Counted from the first letter of the stretch, positions 16,684 to 25,871 are shown. The stretch: DNA of 64,000 bases from Hymenobacter chitinivorans DSM 11115 (GCF_002797555.1 NZ_PGFA01000001.1:1488001-1552000), one strand, 5' to 3'. The notes: generated by a model from the letters alone, not told the origin. Program-made: numbers and translations.

Positions 16684-18016
16684 GCAGGATTTCGGGCAGG
16701 TTGGGGGCGGGTGTGAAGTCGAGGACTAGCTCACGCATGCGGCGCAGCACGGTGTAGAGCAGGTTTAGCTCCTCATCGGTAGTGCAGTAGGGCGGCAGCA
16801 AGTACACCACGTTGCCCAGGGGGCGCAGCACCACGTGGTGGTCGAGGGCCAGCTGGTAGAAGGCGTCGCGCAGGCGGCTGAAGTAGCTGGTGCCCTCGCC
16901 CGGGTCGTACTCCACGGCCAGGATAGTGCCCCGGTGCCGCACGGCCCGCACGCCCGGCTGCCCGTCGATTTCCTGGCGGAAACCAGCGTGGGCGGCTTCC
17001 AGGCGCTGGCGCTGCTGGGTGCACAGCTCAGCCCGGGTCAGCTCCAGACTAGCCAGGGCGGCGGCGCAGGCCACGGGGTTGGCGGTGTAGGAATGGCCGT
17101 GAAACAGGGCCCGCATCTTGTCCTGGCTCAGAAATGCCGCGTAGATGGGCGCGGCGCAGGTGGTCAGGCCCATGGCCAGGGTGCCGCCGGTGAGTCCCTT
17201 GGAAAAGCACATGATGTCGGGCTGCTCAGTAAGTAATTCCGAAGCAAACAGGGGCCCGGTGCGGCCAAAGCCCGTCATGACTTCATCGGCAATGGCCAGG
17301 ACGCCGTGCTGGTGGCAGCGGCGCAGCATCTCGCTTAGAATGTCGGGCTCGTACATGACCATGCCGGCCGTGCCCAGCACCAGGGGCTCGAAGATGAAGC
17401 CGGCCACGTCGGGCCGTTGCAGAAGGGCGTCGAGCTGAGCCAGGGCCTGGGCTTCGTGGCCGGGCGTGGGCACATCGAGGAATTCCACGTCGAAGAGCAG
17501 GGGCCAGAAGGGCTGGGTGAAGGCCCCGCGGCTGCTGACGGCCATGGCCCCGAAGGTGTCGCCGTGGTAGGAGTTCTGAAAGCAGAGAAAGGTGCGGCGT
17601 TCGGGCTGGCCCTGGTTGTGAAAGTATTGCAGCACCATTTTCAGCGCCACTTCCACGGCCGTCGAGCCGTTGTCGGAGTAAAACACCCGGACCTGGTTGG
17701 CGGGGAGAATAGCCAGCAGCTGCTCGGCCAGCTCCACGGCGGCGGGGTGGGTGAAGCCGGCAAAGAGCACGTGCTCCAGGGTGCGCAGCTGCTCGCTTAC
17801 GCGGGCCGCAATGTGGGGGTGGGCATGGCCGTGCAGATTGACCCACCACGAGGAAATACCGTCCAGATACGCCGTGCCGTCTTCCGCGTAGAGCCACGAG
17901 CCCTCGCCGCGCACGATGGGAATGGGGAGCGGGGCGGTTTGCATCTGGGTGTAGGGGTGCCAGACAACGGCGTGGTCACGCTCGGCCAGGGAGGAGCTGG
18001 TTACTGTTGATTTCAC
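16676..18016 (-). CDS. bioA: Adenosylmethionine-8-amino-7-oxononanoate aminotransferase
   Basis: A 446-aa fold-I PLP aminotransferase that converts KAPA to DAPA using S-adenosylmethionine as amino donor. The PLP lysine is in FSKGLTGGTLAMG (about residue 277). The BioA-typical WHPYTQMQTAP is near the N-terminus and ISSWWVNLHGHAHP near residue 55. The start codon is GTG. It is followed with 8-nt overlap by the ketosynthase gene. A promoter-like TAGCTTTG lies about 50 nt upstream, so bioA and the ketosynthase may have their own promoter within the larger cluster. Confidence 0.93.
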   Translation of the reverse strand: MKSTVTSSSLAERDHAVVWHPYTQMQTAPLPIPIVRGEGSWLYAEDGTAYLDGISSWWVNLHGHAHPHIAARVSEQLRTLEHVLFAGFTHPAAVELAEQLLAILPANQVRVFYSDNGSTAVEVALKMVLQYFHNQGQPERRTFLCFQNSYHGDTFGAMAVSSRGAFTQPFWPLLFDVEFLDVPTPGHEAQALAQLDALLQRPDVAGFIFEPLVLGTAGMVMYEPDILSEMLRRCHQHGVLAIADEVMTGFGRTGPLFASELLTEQPDIMCFSKGLTGGTLAMGLTTCAAPIYAAFLSQDKMRALFHGHSYTANPVACAAALASLELTRAELCTQQRQRLEAAHAGFRQEIDGQPGVRAVRHRGTILAVEYDPGEGTSYFSRLRDAFYQLALDHHVVLRPLGNVVYLLPPYCTTDEELNLLYTVLRRMRELVLDFTPAPNLPEILHD

Positions 18017-18063
18017 TGTGTTTTCGTTGCTTGATACGCTGCCCGGGAAGGCAGATGGGGCGG

Positions 18064-18071
18064 CAAAGCTA
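18064..18071 (-). promoter_or_regulatory. Bacteroidota -7 promoter element (TAGCTTTG) before bioA
   Basis: Read on the minus strand, this octamer fits TAnnTTTG exactly and lies about 48 nt before the GTG of bioA, in the 174-nt gap between bioD and bioA. The gap is wide for an operon, which agrees with an internal promoter. No -33 box was identified. Confidence 0.45.
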
Positions 18072-18190
18072 CAACCGGACAGGCGGCCGTCGGTTCCGGG
18101 CGCTGTACCCGCGGCAGGCGACGGTTCCCGCCGAGGCCCGCGGAGGGATGCGCAGAGGTTCGCAGAGCTGTGCTGGGAATGACTCGCTGC

Positions 18191-18832
18191 TTACAACCCA
18201 AACCAAGCCCGGAAAGTGGGGGCGTAGCGGCTGACGGTGGCGGCCGAAACGTCCGTTTCGGGGTGCACGCGGGGCATGATGGGCAAGCCGGTGTGCTGCG
18301 CTATAAAGTCTTCGGTGGCGGGCGTGGGCTCCCCGTTGAAGACCAGGCCCCGCACCCTGAGGCCGCGCTGCTGCAGGGCTTCGAGCGTGAGCAGGGTGTG
18401 GTTGATGCTGCCTAGGTAATTGCGCGACACCACGACCACCTCCAGGCCCAGCGGCGCAATCAAATCGGCCAGCAGCAGGCCCGGGGCCAGGGGCACGAGT
18501 AGGCCGCCGGCGCCCTCCACCACCAAGTGGTTGGCCGTAACGGGCAGCTGAAAGGCGCCGGCCTGAATGGTCAGGTGCTCGGCCGCCGCCGCCGCGTGGG
18601 GCGAGGCGGGCAGCTGCAGGCGGTAGGCTTCGGGGTGAAAAACCGAGTGCGGGTTGCTGACCAGGTTCCGGACCGTGGCCGTATCGGTGGTGGGCTCCAG
18701 GCCGGCCTGCACGGGCTTCCAGTAGTCGGCTTGCAGGGCCTGGGTGAGAATGGCGGCTACCACCGTTTTGCCGACGTCGGTGCCGATACCAGTTACGAAG
18801 AGCCGCTCGGGGCACGAAGAAGAAACACTCAT
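18191..18832 (-). CDS. bioD: Dethiobiotin synthetase
   Basis: A 213-aa P-loop enzyme that closes the ureido ring of DAPA to form dethiobiotin with ATP and CO2. The Walker A-type loop is GIGTDVGKTVV (residues 16-26). The KPVQ substrate segment follows near residue 40, and the VEGAGGLLVPL motif is near residue 104. The length matches the family. It lies 55 nt downstream of bioF and is probably co-transcribed with it. Confidence 0.92.
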   Translation of the reverse strand: MSVSSSCPERLFVTGIGTDVGKTVVAAILTQALQADYWKPVQAGLEPTTDTATVRNLVSNPHSVFHPEAYRLQLPASPHAAAAAEHLTIQAGAFQLPVTANHLVVEGAGGLLVPLAPGLLLADLIAPLGLEVVVVSRNYLGSINHTLLTLEALQQRGLRVRGLVFNGEPTPATEDFIAQHTGLPIMPRVHPETDVSAATVSRYAPTFRAWFGL

Positions 18833-18887
18833 ACGGACAAGGAATACCAGCAGCCCGGGCAGTTGTTTGCCGTGGGCCGGGCAAAAA

Positions 18888-20045
18888 TCAGGAGGAACTC
18901 AGGGTGCGCAGCGTGGCGGCCAGCGCATCGAGCTCCGCCTCGGTGTTGTAGCTGTGCAGAATCAGGCGCAGCCGCTCGGTGCCGGCGGGCACGGTGGGCG
19001 CCACGATGGGCCGCAAATCGAAGCCGGCCAGCTGCACCTCGGCCGCCACGGTGCGCACCCGCTGGGGGCCGGCCTGGGCCAGAAACAAGGGGTGAATAAC
19101 GTGGCTGCCCGCCCCCACCCGCACGCCCGGCACGCCGGCCAGCTTGCTGTGGAGCAGCTCCGATAAGTGAAATAGCTGCCGCCGCTCGGCTTGCAGAGCG
19201 GGGAGCAGGTCGTAGGCGGCCTGCAGGGTGGCAATGGACAGCGGGGCCAGGGCCGTGGTAAACATAAACGGCCGGCTGGTATTGAGCAGAAACTCGCGCA
19301 GCACGGCCGGGCCCACCACCGCCGCGCCCTGGCTGCCCAGGGCCTTACCGAAGGTGACGATGCGGGCCAGAACCTGGTTTTCGAGCCCCAACTCCACTAC
19401 CAGTCCTTCGCCGAGGGGACCGTAAATTCCGTTGGTGTGGGCTTCATCCACGACCAAGTGCAGGCCGCGCGGCTGGCAAAACGCCGCCAGCTCCCGCAGC
19501 GGGGCCTGGTCGCCGTCCATGGAGTAGAGGGCTTCCACGGCCACGAAAACTTCCCCGGTGGCCCGGGCCAGGCGCTTTTCCAGGTCCTGGAGGTCGTTGT
19601 GGCGGAAGCTGTAGCTGGTGGCAAAGCTGCTGCGAATCCCGTCCTTGACCGAGGCGTGGCTGGCCGCGTCGTAGAGAATTGTGTCGCCGCGCCGGGGCAC
19701 GGCCTGAAAAAAGCCCAGGTTGGCCGAGTAGCCCGAGTTGAATAGCAAAGCCGCCTCGGCCCGGTGAAACTGCGCCAGCTGCGCTTCCAGGGCTTCCGTC
19801 GCCACCGAGTTGCCGGTGAGCAGGCGGCTGCCGGTGCTGCCGGCCAGCAGGTTTTCGTCGGCCAACCGCTGGCGCAGAGCCGCGTGCAACGCCCCGGAGC
19901 GGGCCAAGCCCAGGTAATCGTTCGAGCTGAAGTCGACGCGGCCGGGCGGAGCCACCGTCAGCTGCCGCCGGGTGCCCTCCGCCGCGCGCTGGGCCAGGTG
20001 CTGGGCCAGGCGGGTCAGCAGGGGCGAAGAGGAGTCGGGCGTCAC
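18888..20045 (-). CDS. bioF: 8-amino-7-oxononanoate synthase
   Basis: A 385-aa alpha-oxoamine synthase. It condenses a pimeloyl thioester with L-alanine to make KAPA, with PLP. Visible are the SSNDYLGL entry motif, the VDEAHTNGIYG region and the PLP lysine in TFGKALGSQGA (about residue 231). The start is GTG at 20045, giving VTPDSSSPLL; no better ATG is present. It lies 15 nt after the 87-aa unknown, so the two are almost certainly co-transcribed. Confidence 0.92.
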   Translation of the reverse strand: MTPDSSSPLLTRLAQHLAQRAAEGTRRQLTVAPPGRVDFSSNDYLGLARSGALHAALRQRLADENLLAGSTGSRLLTGNSVATEALEAQLAQFHRAEAALLFNSGYSANLGFFQAVPRRGDTILYDAASHASVKDGIRSSFATSYSFRHNDLQDLEKRLARATGEVFVAVEALYSMDGDQAPLRELAAFCQPRGLHLVVDEAHTNGIYGPLGEGLVVELGLENQVLARIVTFGKALGSQGAAVVGPAVLREFLLNTSRPFMFTTALAPLSIATLQAAYDLLPALQAERRQLFHLSELLHSKLAGVPGVRVGAGSHVIHPLFLAQAGPQRVRTVAAEVQLAGFDLRPIVAPTVPAGTERLRLILHSYNTEAELDALAATLRTLSSS

Positions 20046-20060
20046 CGCGGGAATTGGGAG

Positions 20061-20324
20061 TTAAACCGTAAACCGGTCGGCCGACAGCCACACGGTGCCG
20101 TCCTGGCCGAAGGTGCGGCCGGTAATAACGACCCACTCAAAGTCGACCTCGACCCGGTCGCCGACGGCGGGCAGCACCCCGTGGCGCTGCACCACCAGGT
20201 TCAGGGCCGAGCCAATCTGGTCTTCCAGCTCGGTAATCAGCTCCTGGGCTTTGCCGGAGCCGTGCTGCTCGCGCAGGGCTTCGGCGTAGGCGTGGTCGAG
20301 GTTCAGGTCAAATTGGATATTCAT
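20061..20324 (-). CDS. Hypothetical 87-aa protein in the biotin operon
   Basis: A small acidic protein starting MNIQFDLNLDHAYAEAL. It has an N-terminal helical half and a beta-rich C-terminal half (DRVEVDFEWVVITGR, then VWLSADRFTV). No family was recognised. It lies 15 nt upstream of bioF and downstream of bioB, separated from bioB by a repeat element. Its position suggests a part in biotin synthesis or its regulation, but no catalytic motif is visible. The ATG at 20324 is clear. Confidence 0.6.
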   Translation of the reverse strand: MNIQFDLNLDHAYAEALREQHGSGKAQELITELEDQIGSALNLVVQRHGVLPAVGDRVEVDFEWVVITGRTFGQDGTVWLSADRFTV

Positions 20325-20376
20325 ATGAACAGGGGAAGTAATCGGTTAGGGGAAGGAATGAGAAAGAGGAAATTAT

Positions 20377-20558
20377 CTATCCTCCTCCATCTGGCGTACG
20401 CAAAGCGAAGAACCTTCCTCGCCTCAGTGACGAGGTTTATGCCAACGTGAGAAAGTGCTTTATTCAGTTAGGAAAAAGACTTCCTCACGCTGGCAGAAGC
20501 TACAGTGGAGTAGGCGCGGCAGGTCCTTCACTCCGCTACGCTGCGTTCAGGATGACAG
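20377..20558. repeat. Dispersed inverted-repeat element, copy C (inside the biotin operon)
   Basis: About 182 bp. The left end (CCTCCTCCATCTGGCGTACGC...GAAGAACCTTCCTCGCCTCAGTGAC) matches the reverse complement of the right end of copy D. The right end (AGGTCCTTCACTCC...TTCAGGATGACAG) is an inverted CATCCTGA-type end. The central hairpin of copies A and D is not conserved here, so this copy looks degenerate or older. It separates bioB from the 87-aa gene and could act as an mRNA processing or attenuating element. Confidence 0.55.
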
Positions 20559-20585
20559 AGAAGCGACGTCCGCACGTAAAATCCC

Positions 20586-21584
20586 CTACACCAGCTGTTC
20601 TTTGCCCAGCACGATGGCGCCTTCGGGCACGTCCTTGAAGGCTTTGCGGGGCGTAAGGCCCAGCAAATCGAACATCTGGCGGTCGGCGTCGAAGTCGGGG
20701 TTGGGGGTGGTCAGCAGCTTTTCGCCCGAGAAGATGGAGTTGGCCCCGGCCAAAAAGCACAATGCCTGCTCGCTGATGGGCATTTCCTGGCGGCCGGCCG
20801 AGAGGCGGACCATGGTGCCCGGCATCAGGATGCGGGCCGTGCCAATCATGCGCAGCATTTCCCAGACGCTCACCCGGGGCTGGTCGGCCAGGGGCGTGCC
20901 TTCCACCGGCACCAGGGCATTGACGGGCACGCTCTCGGGGTGGGCGGGCAGCGTGGCCAGGGTGTGGAGCATGGCAATGCGGTCCTCGTCGGTTTCGCCC
21001 AGGCCGATGATGCCGCCCGAGCACACCGAAATGCCGGCTTTGCGCACGTGCTCCAGGGTGTTGAGCCGGTCGTCGTAGGTGCGGGTGGTGATGATTTCGC
21101 TGTAGTGCTCGGCGCTGGTGTCCAGGTTGTGGTTGTAGGCGTAGAGGCCGGCCTGCTTGAGGCGCTCGGCCTGGTACTCGTTGAGCATGCCCAGGGTGCA
21201 GCACACCTCCAGGCCCAGCTCGTTTACCTGCTCTACCATGCCCAGCACCCGGTCAAAGTCGCGGTTGTCGCGGATTTCGCGCCAGGCGGCGCCCATGCAG
21301 AAGCGGGTCGAGCCCGAATCTTTGGCGCGCTGGGCGGCGGCAATTACTTCGGCGTCGGGCAGCAGCTTGTGGGCCTGCACGCCAGTATGGTAGCGGGCCG
21401 CCTGGGGGCAGTAGGCGCAGTCCTCGGGGCAGCCGCCGGTCTTGACGCTGAGCAGGGTGCAGACCTGCACTTCGCCCGTGGCCTGGTGCTGCTTGTGCAC
21501 CGCGGCAGCCTGGACGACAAGCTCCAGAACGGGTTGATTATAAATGGCTTTTACTTCGTCGAGGGTCCAGTCGGTACGGAGCAT
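20586..21584 (-). CDS. bioB: Biotin synthase (radical SAM)
   Basis: A 332-aa enzyme that inserts sulfur into dethiobiotin. The radical-SAM cluster motif is [10 protein letters not shown] (about residues 53-62). The conserved YNHNLDTS segment and the [21 protein letters not shown] region carrying the [2Fe-2S] Arg ligand are also visible. Length is typical. It is first in the biotin cluster on this strand. A TAACTTG sequence at 21671-21677, read on the minus strand, is a possible -7 box about 87 nt upstream. Confidence 0.95.
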   Translation of the reverse strand: MLRTDWTLDEVKAIYNQPVLELVVQAAAVHKQHQATGEVQVCTLLSVKTGGCPEDCAYCPQAARYHTGVQAHKLLPDAEVIAAAQRAKDSGSTRFCMGAAWREIRDNRDFDRVLGMVEQVNELGLEVCCTLGMLNEYQAERLKQAGLYAYNHNLDTSAEHYSEIITTRTYDDRLNTLEHVRKAGISVCSGGIIGLGETDEDRIAMLHTLATLPAHPESVPVNALVPVEGTPLADQPRVSVWEMLRMIGTARILMPGTMVRLSAGRQEMPISEQALCFLAGANSIFSGEKLLTTPNPDFDADRQMFDLLGLTPRKAFKDVPEGAIVLGKEQLV

Positions 21585-21879
21585 GGTGGGAACGTTCGGT
21601 TGGGAAGGGAAGGAAAGGGCGGGCCCGGATGGCCGATGGTCAGCCCCGCGAAATGGGGAGCTTGGGGCCGCAAGTTACGCGAGAAGCCGATTATCCGCGC
21701 CGCCCGCCCGCCGGAAGCCGTTCGGAGCCCAAGCTGGCGCAGCGGCAATCCACCCCGCATGGCGCAGCGGGGCCCGGCCGGTCGCCCGATTCTTGGGTAT
21801 TGAGCCAGCGTACTGCGCCGTTTAGCTCGCAAAACCCCGCGCTCAGCCAGTAGTAGCCTGCTTTATGCTGCGTGCATAC

Positions 21880-21887
21880 TAGTTTTG
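21880..21887 (+). promoter_or_regulatory. -7 promoter element (TAGTTTTG) in the bioB/TonB-receptor divergent region
   Basis: The octamer fits TAnnTTTG and lies 30 nt before the receptor ATG at 21918. The whole 333-nt gap (21585-21917) holds this element, the possible bioB -7 box at 21671-21677 and GC-rich sequence without an open frame. No riboswitch fold or BirA-type operator was recognised. Confidence 0.45.
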
Positions 21888-21917
21888 AGCTTTCTGACCT
21901 ATAGTTCCCCACACCGA

Positions 21918-24743
21918 ATGCAACAAATTTATCCCGTTCTGCTGGCGGCAGCCCTGCTGCCCGCCGTGCCTGCTGCTGCCGCCCCCACCGGGGGTGAGGC
22001 GCCGCACCGCACTCCCACCTCCAAGGCCGCGGCCAAGCGCAAGCCCGTCGTCCGTAAACCCGTAAGTACAACCCCCGACCCCGCCGAAGCTACCGTGGGC
22101 GGCGTAGTACTCACCAACACCGGCGACCCACTCCCGGGCGCTACCATCTTCATCAAGGGCACCTTCATTGGCACCAGCACCGACCAGCTGGGTAAGTTCA
22201 GCCTGAACGCCTCCTTCGACAACGGCCCGGTGGAACTGCTGGTAGCCTACGTGGGCTACGAAAGCCAGCTGGTAAAGCTCACCAAGCGCGACAACCTGCT
22301 GAGCGTCGTGCTGGCTCCCAGCGCCACGCTGCTGAACGAAACCGTAGTATCGGCCTCGCGGGTGGAGGAAAACATCCTGCGCGCCCCGGTTACCATCGAC
22401 AAGGTGTCGGGCCGGCAGATTGAGCGCATCAGCACGCCGGAAGTATTGGCCGGTTTGGGGCAGCTGCCGGGCGTGGATGTCAACTCGGCCTCGATGCTCT
22501 TTACCAGCGTCAGCACCCGGGGCTTCAACACGGCCAAGAGTGAGCGGGTGATTCAGCTGGTGGACTACATGGACACGGCCCTGCCCAGCCTGAACCTGAG
22601 CCCGGGCAACCTGGTGGGCATTCCCGAGCTGGATATGGAGAGCATCGAGCTCATCCACGGCCCGGCTTCGGCCCTGTACGGAGCCAACGCCCTGAGTGGC
22701 GTCATCCTGTTCAACTCCAAAGACCCCTTCGTCTACGACGGGCTGAGCCTACGCCTGCGCGGCGGGGAGCGGAATCTGCTCGACGGGCAGCTGCGCTACG
22801 CCAAAAAGCTGGGCGAGAAGTTTGCCATTAAGCTTAATGCCAGTGCTTTCCAGGCCAACGACTGGATTGCCACCAACCGCGAGGCTACCAGCTTCTCCAC
22901 CAATGCGGCCGACTCGCCGCTGGGCTACGACGCGGTGAGCAGCTACGGCGAAATCAGCAACGTTTTCTCGCCCTACCAGAACCGCCCCGCTACCGGCACC
23001 ACGCCCGCCTATAAAGTAAACCCGGAGCTCTACGGCAAGACGGTGTACATGCCCGGCTTTACGGAGCAGGAGCTCATCGGCCCCGACCAGAAAACCAAGT
23101 CCTACCGGGTGCAGGGAGCCGTGTCCTACCTGATTAAGGACGATTTGAAGCTCACCCTGGAAGCCAAGCGCGGCGTGGGCACCTCGACGTACCAGAACCA
23201 GAGCCGCTTCCGGATCAAGGGCCTGGGCACGAACCAGTACCGGGCCGAGCTCAAGAGCAGCAAGGGCTTTATCCGGGCTTATTCCACCGAGGACTTCACC
23301 GGCAGCAGCTACGAGCTGACCCAGCTCAGCGCCCAGATTCAGGGCTCTCCCACCAGCGAAGGCGGCACCACGAAGTACTACCAGCAGTATTTCTACATCT
23401 TCAACCAGACCTACACCCAGGCCCGCTCGGCCAACATGAGCGTGGAAGCCGCCCAGGCGGCCGCCAAAGCCGCCGCCGACGCCAGCCAGCTGAAGGCCTC
23501 CGACCCGCGCTTCGCCACGCTGCGCGACAAGATTTCCAACGACGACCAGCCCGGCCGCGGTGCCCAGCAGAACTTCAACTCGTTTCTGAACGATATCAGC
23601 GCCCAGCGCAGCTTCCACATCTCCGATGCCGGCACCGACCTGATTCTGGGTGGGGCCTACCGCGAGTACCGTCTGGGCTCGGGTGGCAAGCTGTTTTCGG
23701 ACGCCGAAGGCAGCCGCATCCGCAACTACGAGTACGGCGCCTACACCCAGCTGACCCAGAGCCTGCTGGAGGATCATCTGAAGCTGGCCCTGGCCGCTCG
23801 CATCGACTTATTCCAGAACTTCGACCCTTCGTTCTCGCCCCGGGCTTCGGCCGTGTACTCGTTTGGTAAAGACAAGCAGCACAACTTCCGGGCCTCCTAC
23901 GGCCAGGCTTTCCGCAGCCCGTCCCAGACCGACCAGTACCTGCGCTCCGACGTGAATACGTTTATTCTGCTGGGTAACCTTAACGGCTTCCAGGGCTATA
24001 GCTTCACCAACGCTGAAGGCAAGTCGTACACGCCCGGTACCTCGCTGGCCGGCTACGAGCTGACGGTGGATAAGCTGAAGCTGGAGCGCGTAAACACCGT
24101 GGAAGTAGGCTACAAAGGCGCCATTATCCCCAACGTGTACGTGGACGCCAGCTACTTCCGCTCGCGCTACAACGACTTTATCGGGGGCACGGCCTTCGTG
24201 GGCAACGTGGACGGCACCCGTCCCACCCCAGCCCAGGTCAATGCCGCCATTCCGTCCAACTTCACCGACGCCAGCGCCTCGCCGGCCCGCATCATCTACG
24301 CTTCCTACAACAGCCACCAGGAAGTGCGGACCCAGGGTGCCACGGTGGGCCTCACCTACTATGCGCACAAGGCCTTCAACATCGGGGGTAACTACTCGCT
24401 CAACGTGCTGGACCGCAGCAACCTGCCCAGCAACTTCCGCACGTACTTCAACACGCCCAAGCACAAGTACAACCTCAACGTGGGCGGTATCGTGCTCAAG
24501 AACCTGAGCTACTCGGTGAACTACCGCTGGGCCCAGGGCCACCGCCAGGAGTTGCCCTTCGCTTCGGGTAACGTTCGTGACTACAGCTCCACGGATGCCT
24601 ACCTGGGCTACACCGTGCCCAAGCTGGCCACAACCCTGCAGGCTGGTGTCTCGAACCTGTTCGATGCCAACAACACCCAGATTATCGGGGGCCCGCAAAT
24701 TGGCCGCCTGGCCTTCCTGGGCGTGCTGGTCAACGTGAAGTAA
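21918..24743 (+). CDS. TonB-dependent outer-membrane receptor with carboxypeptidase-regulatory-like N-domain
   Basis: A 941-aa protein with a signal peptide (MQQIYPVLLAAALLPAVPAAAA). Next come a basic Ala-rich linker, a CarboxypepD_reg-like domain (about 55-140, with GDPLPGATIFIKGT and LVAYVGYES), a plug domain (about 150-270, with GVDVNSASMLFTSVSTRGF and ELIHGPASALYGANALSGV) and a 22-strand-type barrel to the C-terminus. It takes up an unidentified ligand with TonB energy. There is no SusD-like partner, which argues against a glycan system; siderophore, vitamin or peptide substrates are possible. It is divergent from bioB, but a biotin link is not shown. The start at 21918 begins the signal peptide. 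Confidence 0.88.
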   Translation: MQQIYPVLLAAALLPAVPAAAAPTGGEAPHRTPTSKAAAKRKPVVRKPVSTTPDPAEATVGGVVLTNTGDPLPGATIFIKGTFIGTSTDQLGKFSLNASFDNGPVELLVAYVGYESQLVKLTKRDNLLSVVLAPSATLLNETVVSASRVEENILRAPVTIDKVSGRQIERISTPEVLAGLGQLPGVDVNSASMLFTSVSTRGFNTAKSERVIQLVDYMDTALPSLNLSPGNLVGIPELDMESIELIHGPASALYGANALSGVILFNSKDPFVYDGLSLRLRGGERNLLDGQLRYAKKLGEKFAIKLNASAFQANDWIATNREATSFSTNAADSPLGYDAVSSYGEISNVFSPYQNRPATGTTPAYKVNPELYGKTVYMPGFTEQELIGPDQKTKSYRVQGAVSYLIKDDLKLTLEAKRGVGTSTYQNQSRFRIKGLGTNQYRAELKSSKGFIRAYSTEDFTGSSYELTQLSAQIQGSPTSEGGTTKYYQQYFYIFNQTYTQARSANMSVEAAQAAAKAAADASQLKASDPRFATLRDKISNDDQPGRGAQQNFNSFLNDISAQRSFHISDAGTDLILGGAYREYRLGSGGKLFSDAEGSRIRNYEYGAYTQLTQSLLEDHLKLALAARIDLFQNFDPSFSPRASAVYSFGKDKQHNFRASYGQAFRSPSQTDQYLRSDVNTFILLGNLNGFQGYSFTNAEGKSYTPGTSLAGYELTVDKLKLERVNTVEVGYKGAIIPNVYVDASYFRSRYNDFIGGTAFVGNVDGTRPTPAQVNAAIPSNFTDASASPARIIYASYNSHQEVRTQGATVGLTYYAHKAFNIGGNYSLNVLDRSNLPSNFRTYFNTPKHKYNLNVGGIVLKNLSYSVNYRWAQGHRQELPFASGNVRDYSSTDAYLGYTVPKLATTLQAGVSNLFDANNTQIIGGPQIGRLAFLGVLVNVK

Positions 24744-24780
24744 GGCGACAACGCCACTTCGGTAAGCTCCCGCAAAAAAA

Positions 24781-24815
24781 CGGCCCGCGTCAGACTGACG
24801 CGGGCCGTTTTTTTT
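24781..24815 (+). terminator. Rho-independent terminator after the TonB receptor
   Basis: A stem of CGGCCCGCGTCAG paired with CTGACGCGGGCCG around a tiny loop, then eight T. A run of seven A precedes it, so it can also work on the opposite strand for the Kazal lipoprotein. Confidence 0.85.
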
Positions 24816-24835
24816 GGCGTTAGTGGGGGCAGGGC

Positions 24836-25087
24836 TTAAATGTCGCCGCCGCTACCGTCGCAGGCGCCTTTGGTGTAGGTCGTTACGCCGGCTTTACCGG
24901 CGTAGCAGGCGTTGGGGTAAGTCACGCCGTTGGCGCAGACTGGGGCGTACACGTCCAGACACTGGTAGTCGTCGCCCTTGGCGTTGGCGCCGGCCTGCGT
25001 GGTGGTGGGGGCTGCCGGGGCGGCAGTTTCTTTGGAGCAAGCGGTGCCGGCAAACAGGAGCAGGGCGAAAACGGCTAATTTTTTCAT
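24836..25087 (-). CDS. Kazal-type serine protease inhibitor domain lipoprotein
   Basis: An 83-aa protein: MKKLAVFALLLFAGTACSKE is a lipoprotein signal with Cys at residue 17. An Ala/Thr/Pro linker follows, then a compact Cys-rich domain. Its CLDVYAPVC, NGVTYPNACYA and GAC spacings are those of a Kazal fold (the VCGTDGxTYxNxC pattern). Kazal domains inhibit serine proteases. A surface-exposed inhibitor could protect the cell from exogenous or self-made proteases. Only two disulfides appear possible instead of the classical three. It stands alone on the minus strand. Confidence 0.75.
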   Translation of the reverse strand: MKKLAVFALLLFAGTACSKETAAPAAPTTTQAGANAKGDDYQCLDVYAPVCANGVTYPNACYAGKAGVTTYTKGACDGSGGDI

Positions 25088-25188
25088 GATACGTGAGAGG
25101 AAATAAATGAGTTGATGGGGCAATTATAAGGAAAGTTGAATATAGAATCCTAGGTCATAGTTGCTCTAATTGTGACATGCCGCCGGGG

Positions 25189-25623
25189 CTAGTTCAGGGG
25201 CAGCAGCGGGGGCTCGGTGGGGGCCGGTGCTTCGGCACTGCCCAGCCGACTGTCGCGGGTGTTCTTTTGCACGGCAATGGCGGCAAACAGGCTCAGCATA
25301 AAGGACATGGCGTAGAAGCCTTTTTCGCTGAGCGTGAGCGTGGCGTTCCACAAGCCCACGGTGAGCAGGAGCACGGCCGAGAGGGTGGCAAACCAGCACA
25401 GGCCGTAGTAGATGTTGGTGATGGGAATGCCCTCTAGCTGGTCACGCACGGTTTTTTGCAGCGACACGGCGGCAAACAGTCCGTAGAGCAGGATGGTGAA
25501 GTAGTAGCCTTTCTCGTTGAGCGGCATCGTAGCGTTCCACAGGCCTACGTTGTAGGCTACCATACCGGCCAGCAAGGCCATCCAGGAGGCGCCGATAAAG
25601 GCATTGGAGGGTTTGGGATTCAT
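25189..25623 (-). CDS. YiaA/YiaB-like inner-membrane protein
   Basis: A 144-aa protein with four hydrophobic segments arranged as two repeats of the YiaA/B two-helix domain. Each repeat contains GLWNAT followed by EKGYYF or EKGFYA and then LFAAxxxQK. Predicted to be an inner-membrane protein; family function unknown. The start at 25623 (MNPKPSNAF) gives the normal short cytosolic N-terminus; an upstream in-frame start adds 16 unlikely residues. The Pro-rich C-terminal tail is probably cytosolic. Confidence 0.8.
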   Translation of the reverse strand: MNPKPSNAFIGASWMALLAGMVAYNVGLWNATMPLNEKGYYFTILLYGLFAAVSLQKTVRDQLEGIPITNIYYGLCWFATLSAVLLLTVGLWNATLTLSEKGFYAMSFMLSLFAAIAVQKNTRDSRLGSAEAPAPTEPPLLPLN

Positions 25624-25835
25624 TGCAAAAAGGGGAGAATGGGTAGAAGAATAAGAAGGGTGATTGGCCAAACAAGGTGGTCAAACCTACTCATAAGTTT
25701 GCTGCCGCAGTAGAGAGTGGAGCAGGATTATCGGGGATAATTAGAGTTTTTAAACGGGAGGCAAGGCGGCCGGTTTTATTGTCAGAATTTATCGAAAACC
25801 GTCTTTTTGCCTTTAAACAGGCTGTTATTAACGAC

Positions 25836-25871
25836 AAAAGTCCGCTGGAGGCGACGCTCCAACGGACTTTT
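25836..25871. terminator. Bidirectional terminator between convergent-side regions
   Basis: AAAAGTCCG and TGGAG pair with CTCCA and CGGACTTTT across a 6-nt loop. A U-tract is available on both strands. It follows the stop of the RluF gene on the minus strand. The 299-nt gap from 25624 to 25922 holds nothing else recognisable. Confidence 0.7.

Noticed and set aside
21585..21917. Riboswitch (cobalamin, TPP or other) between bioB and the receptor gene
   Set aside because: No recognisable conserved box or multi-helix fold; the region is ordinary GC-rich DNA plus a promoter element.
21918..24743. Biotin-specific TonB-dependent transporter
   Set aside because: Only the divergent position next to bioB suggests it. 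No biotin-related motif can be read from the sequence and no regulator site is shared.
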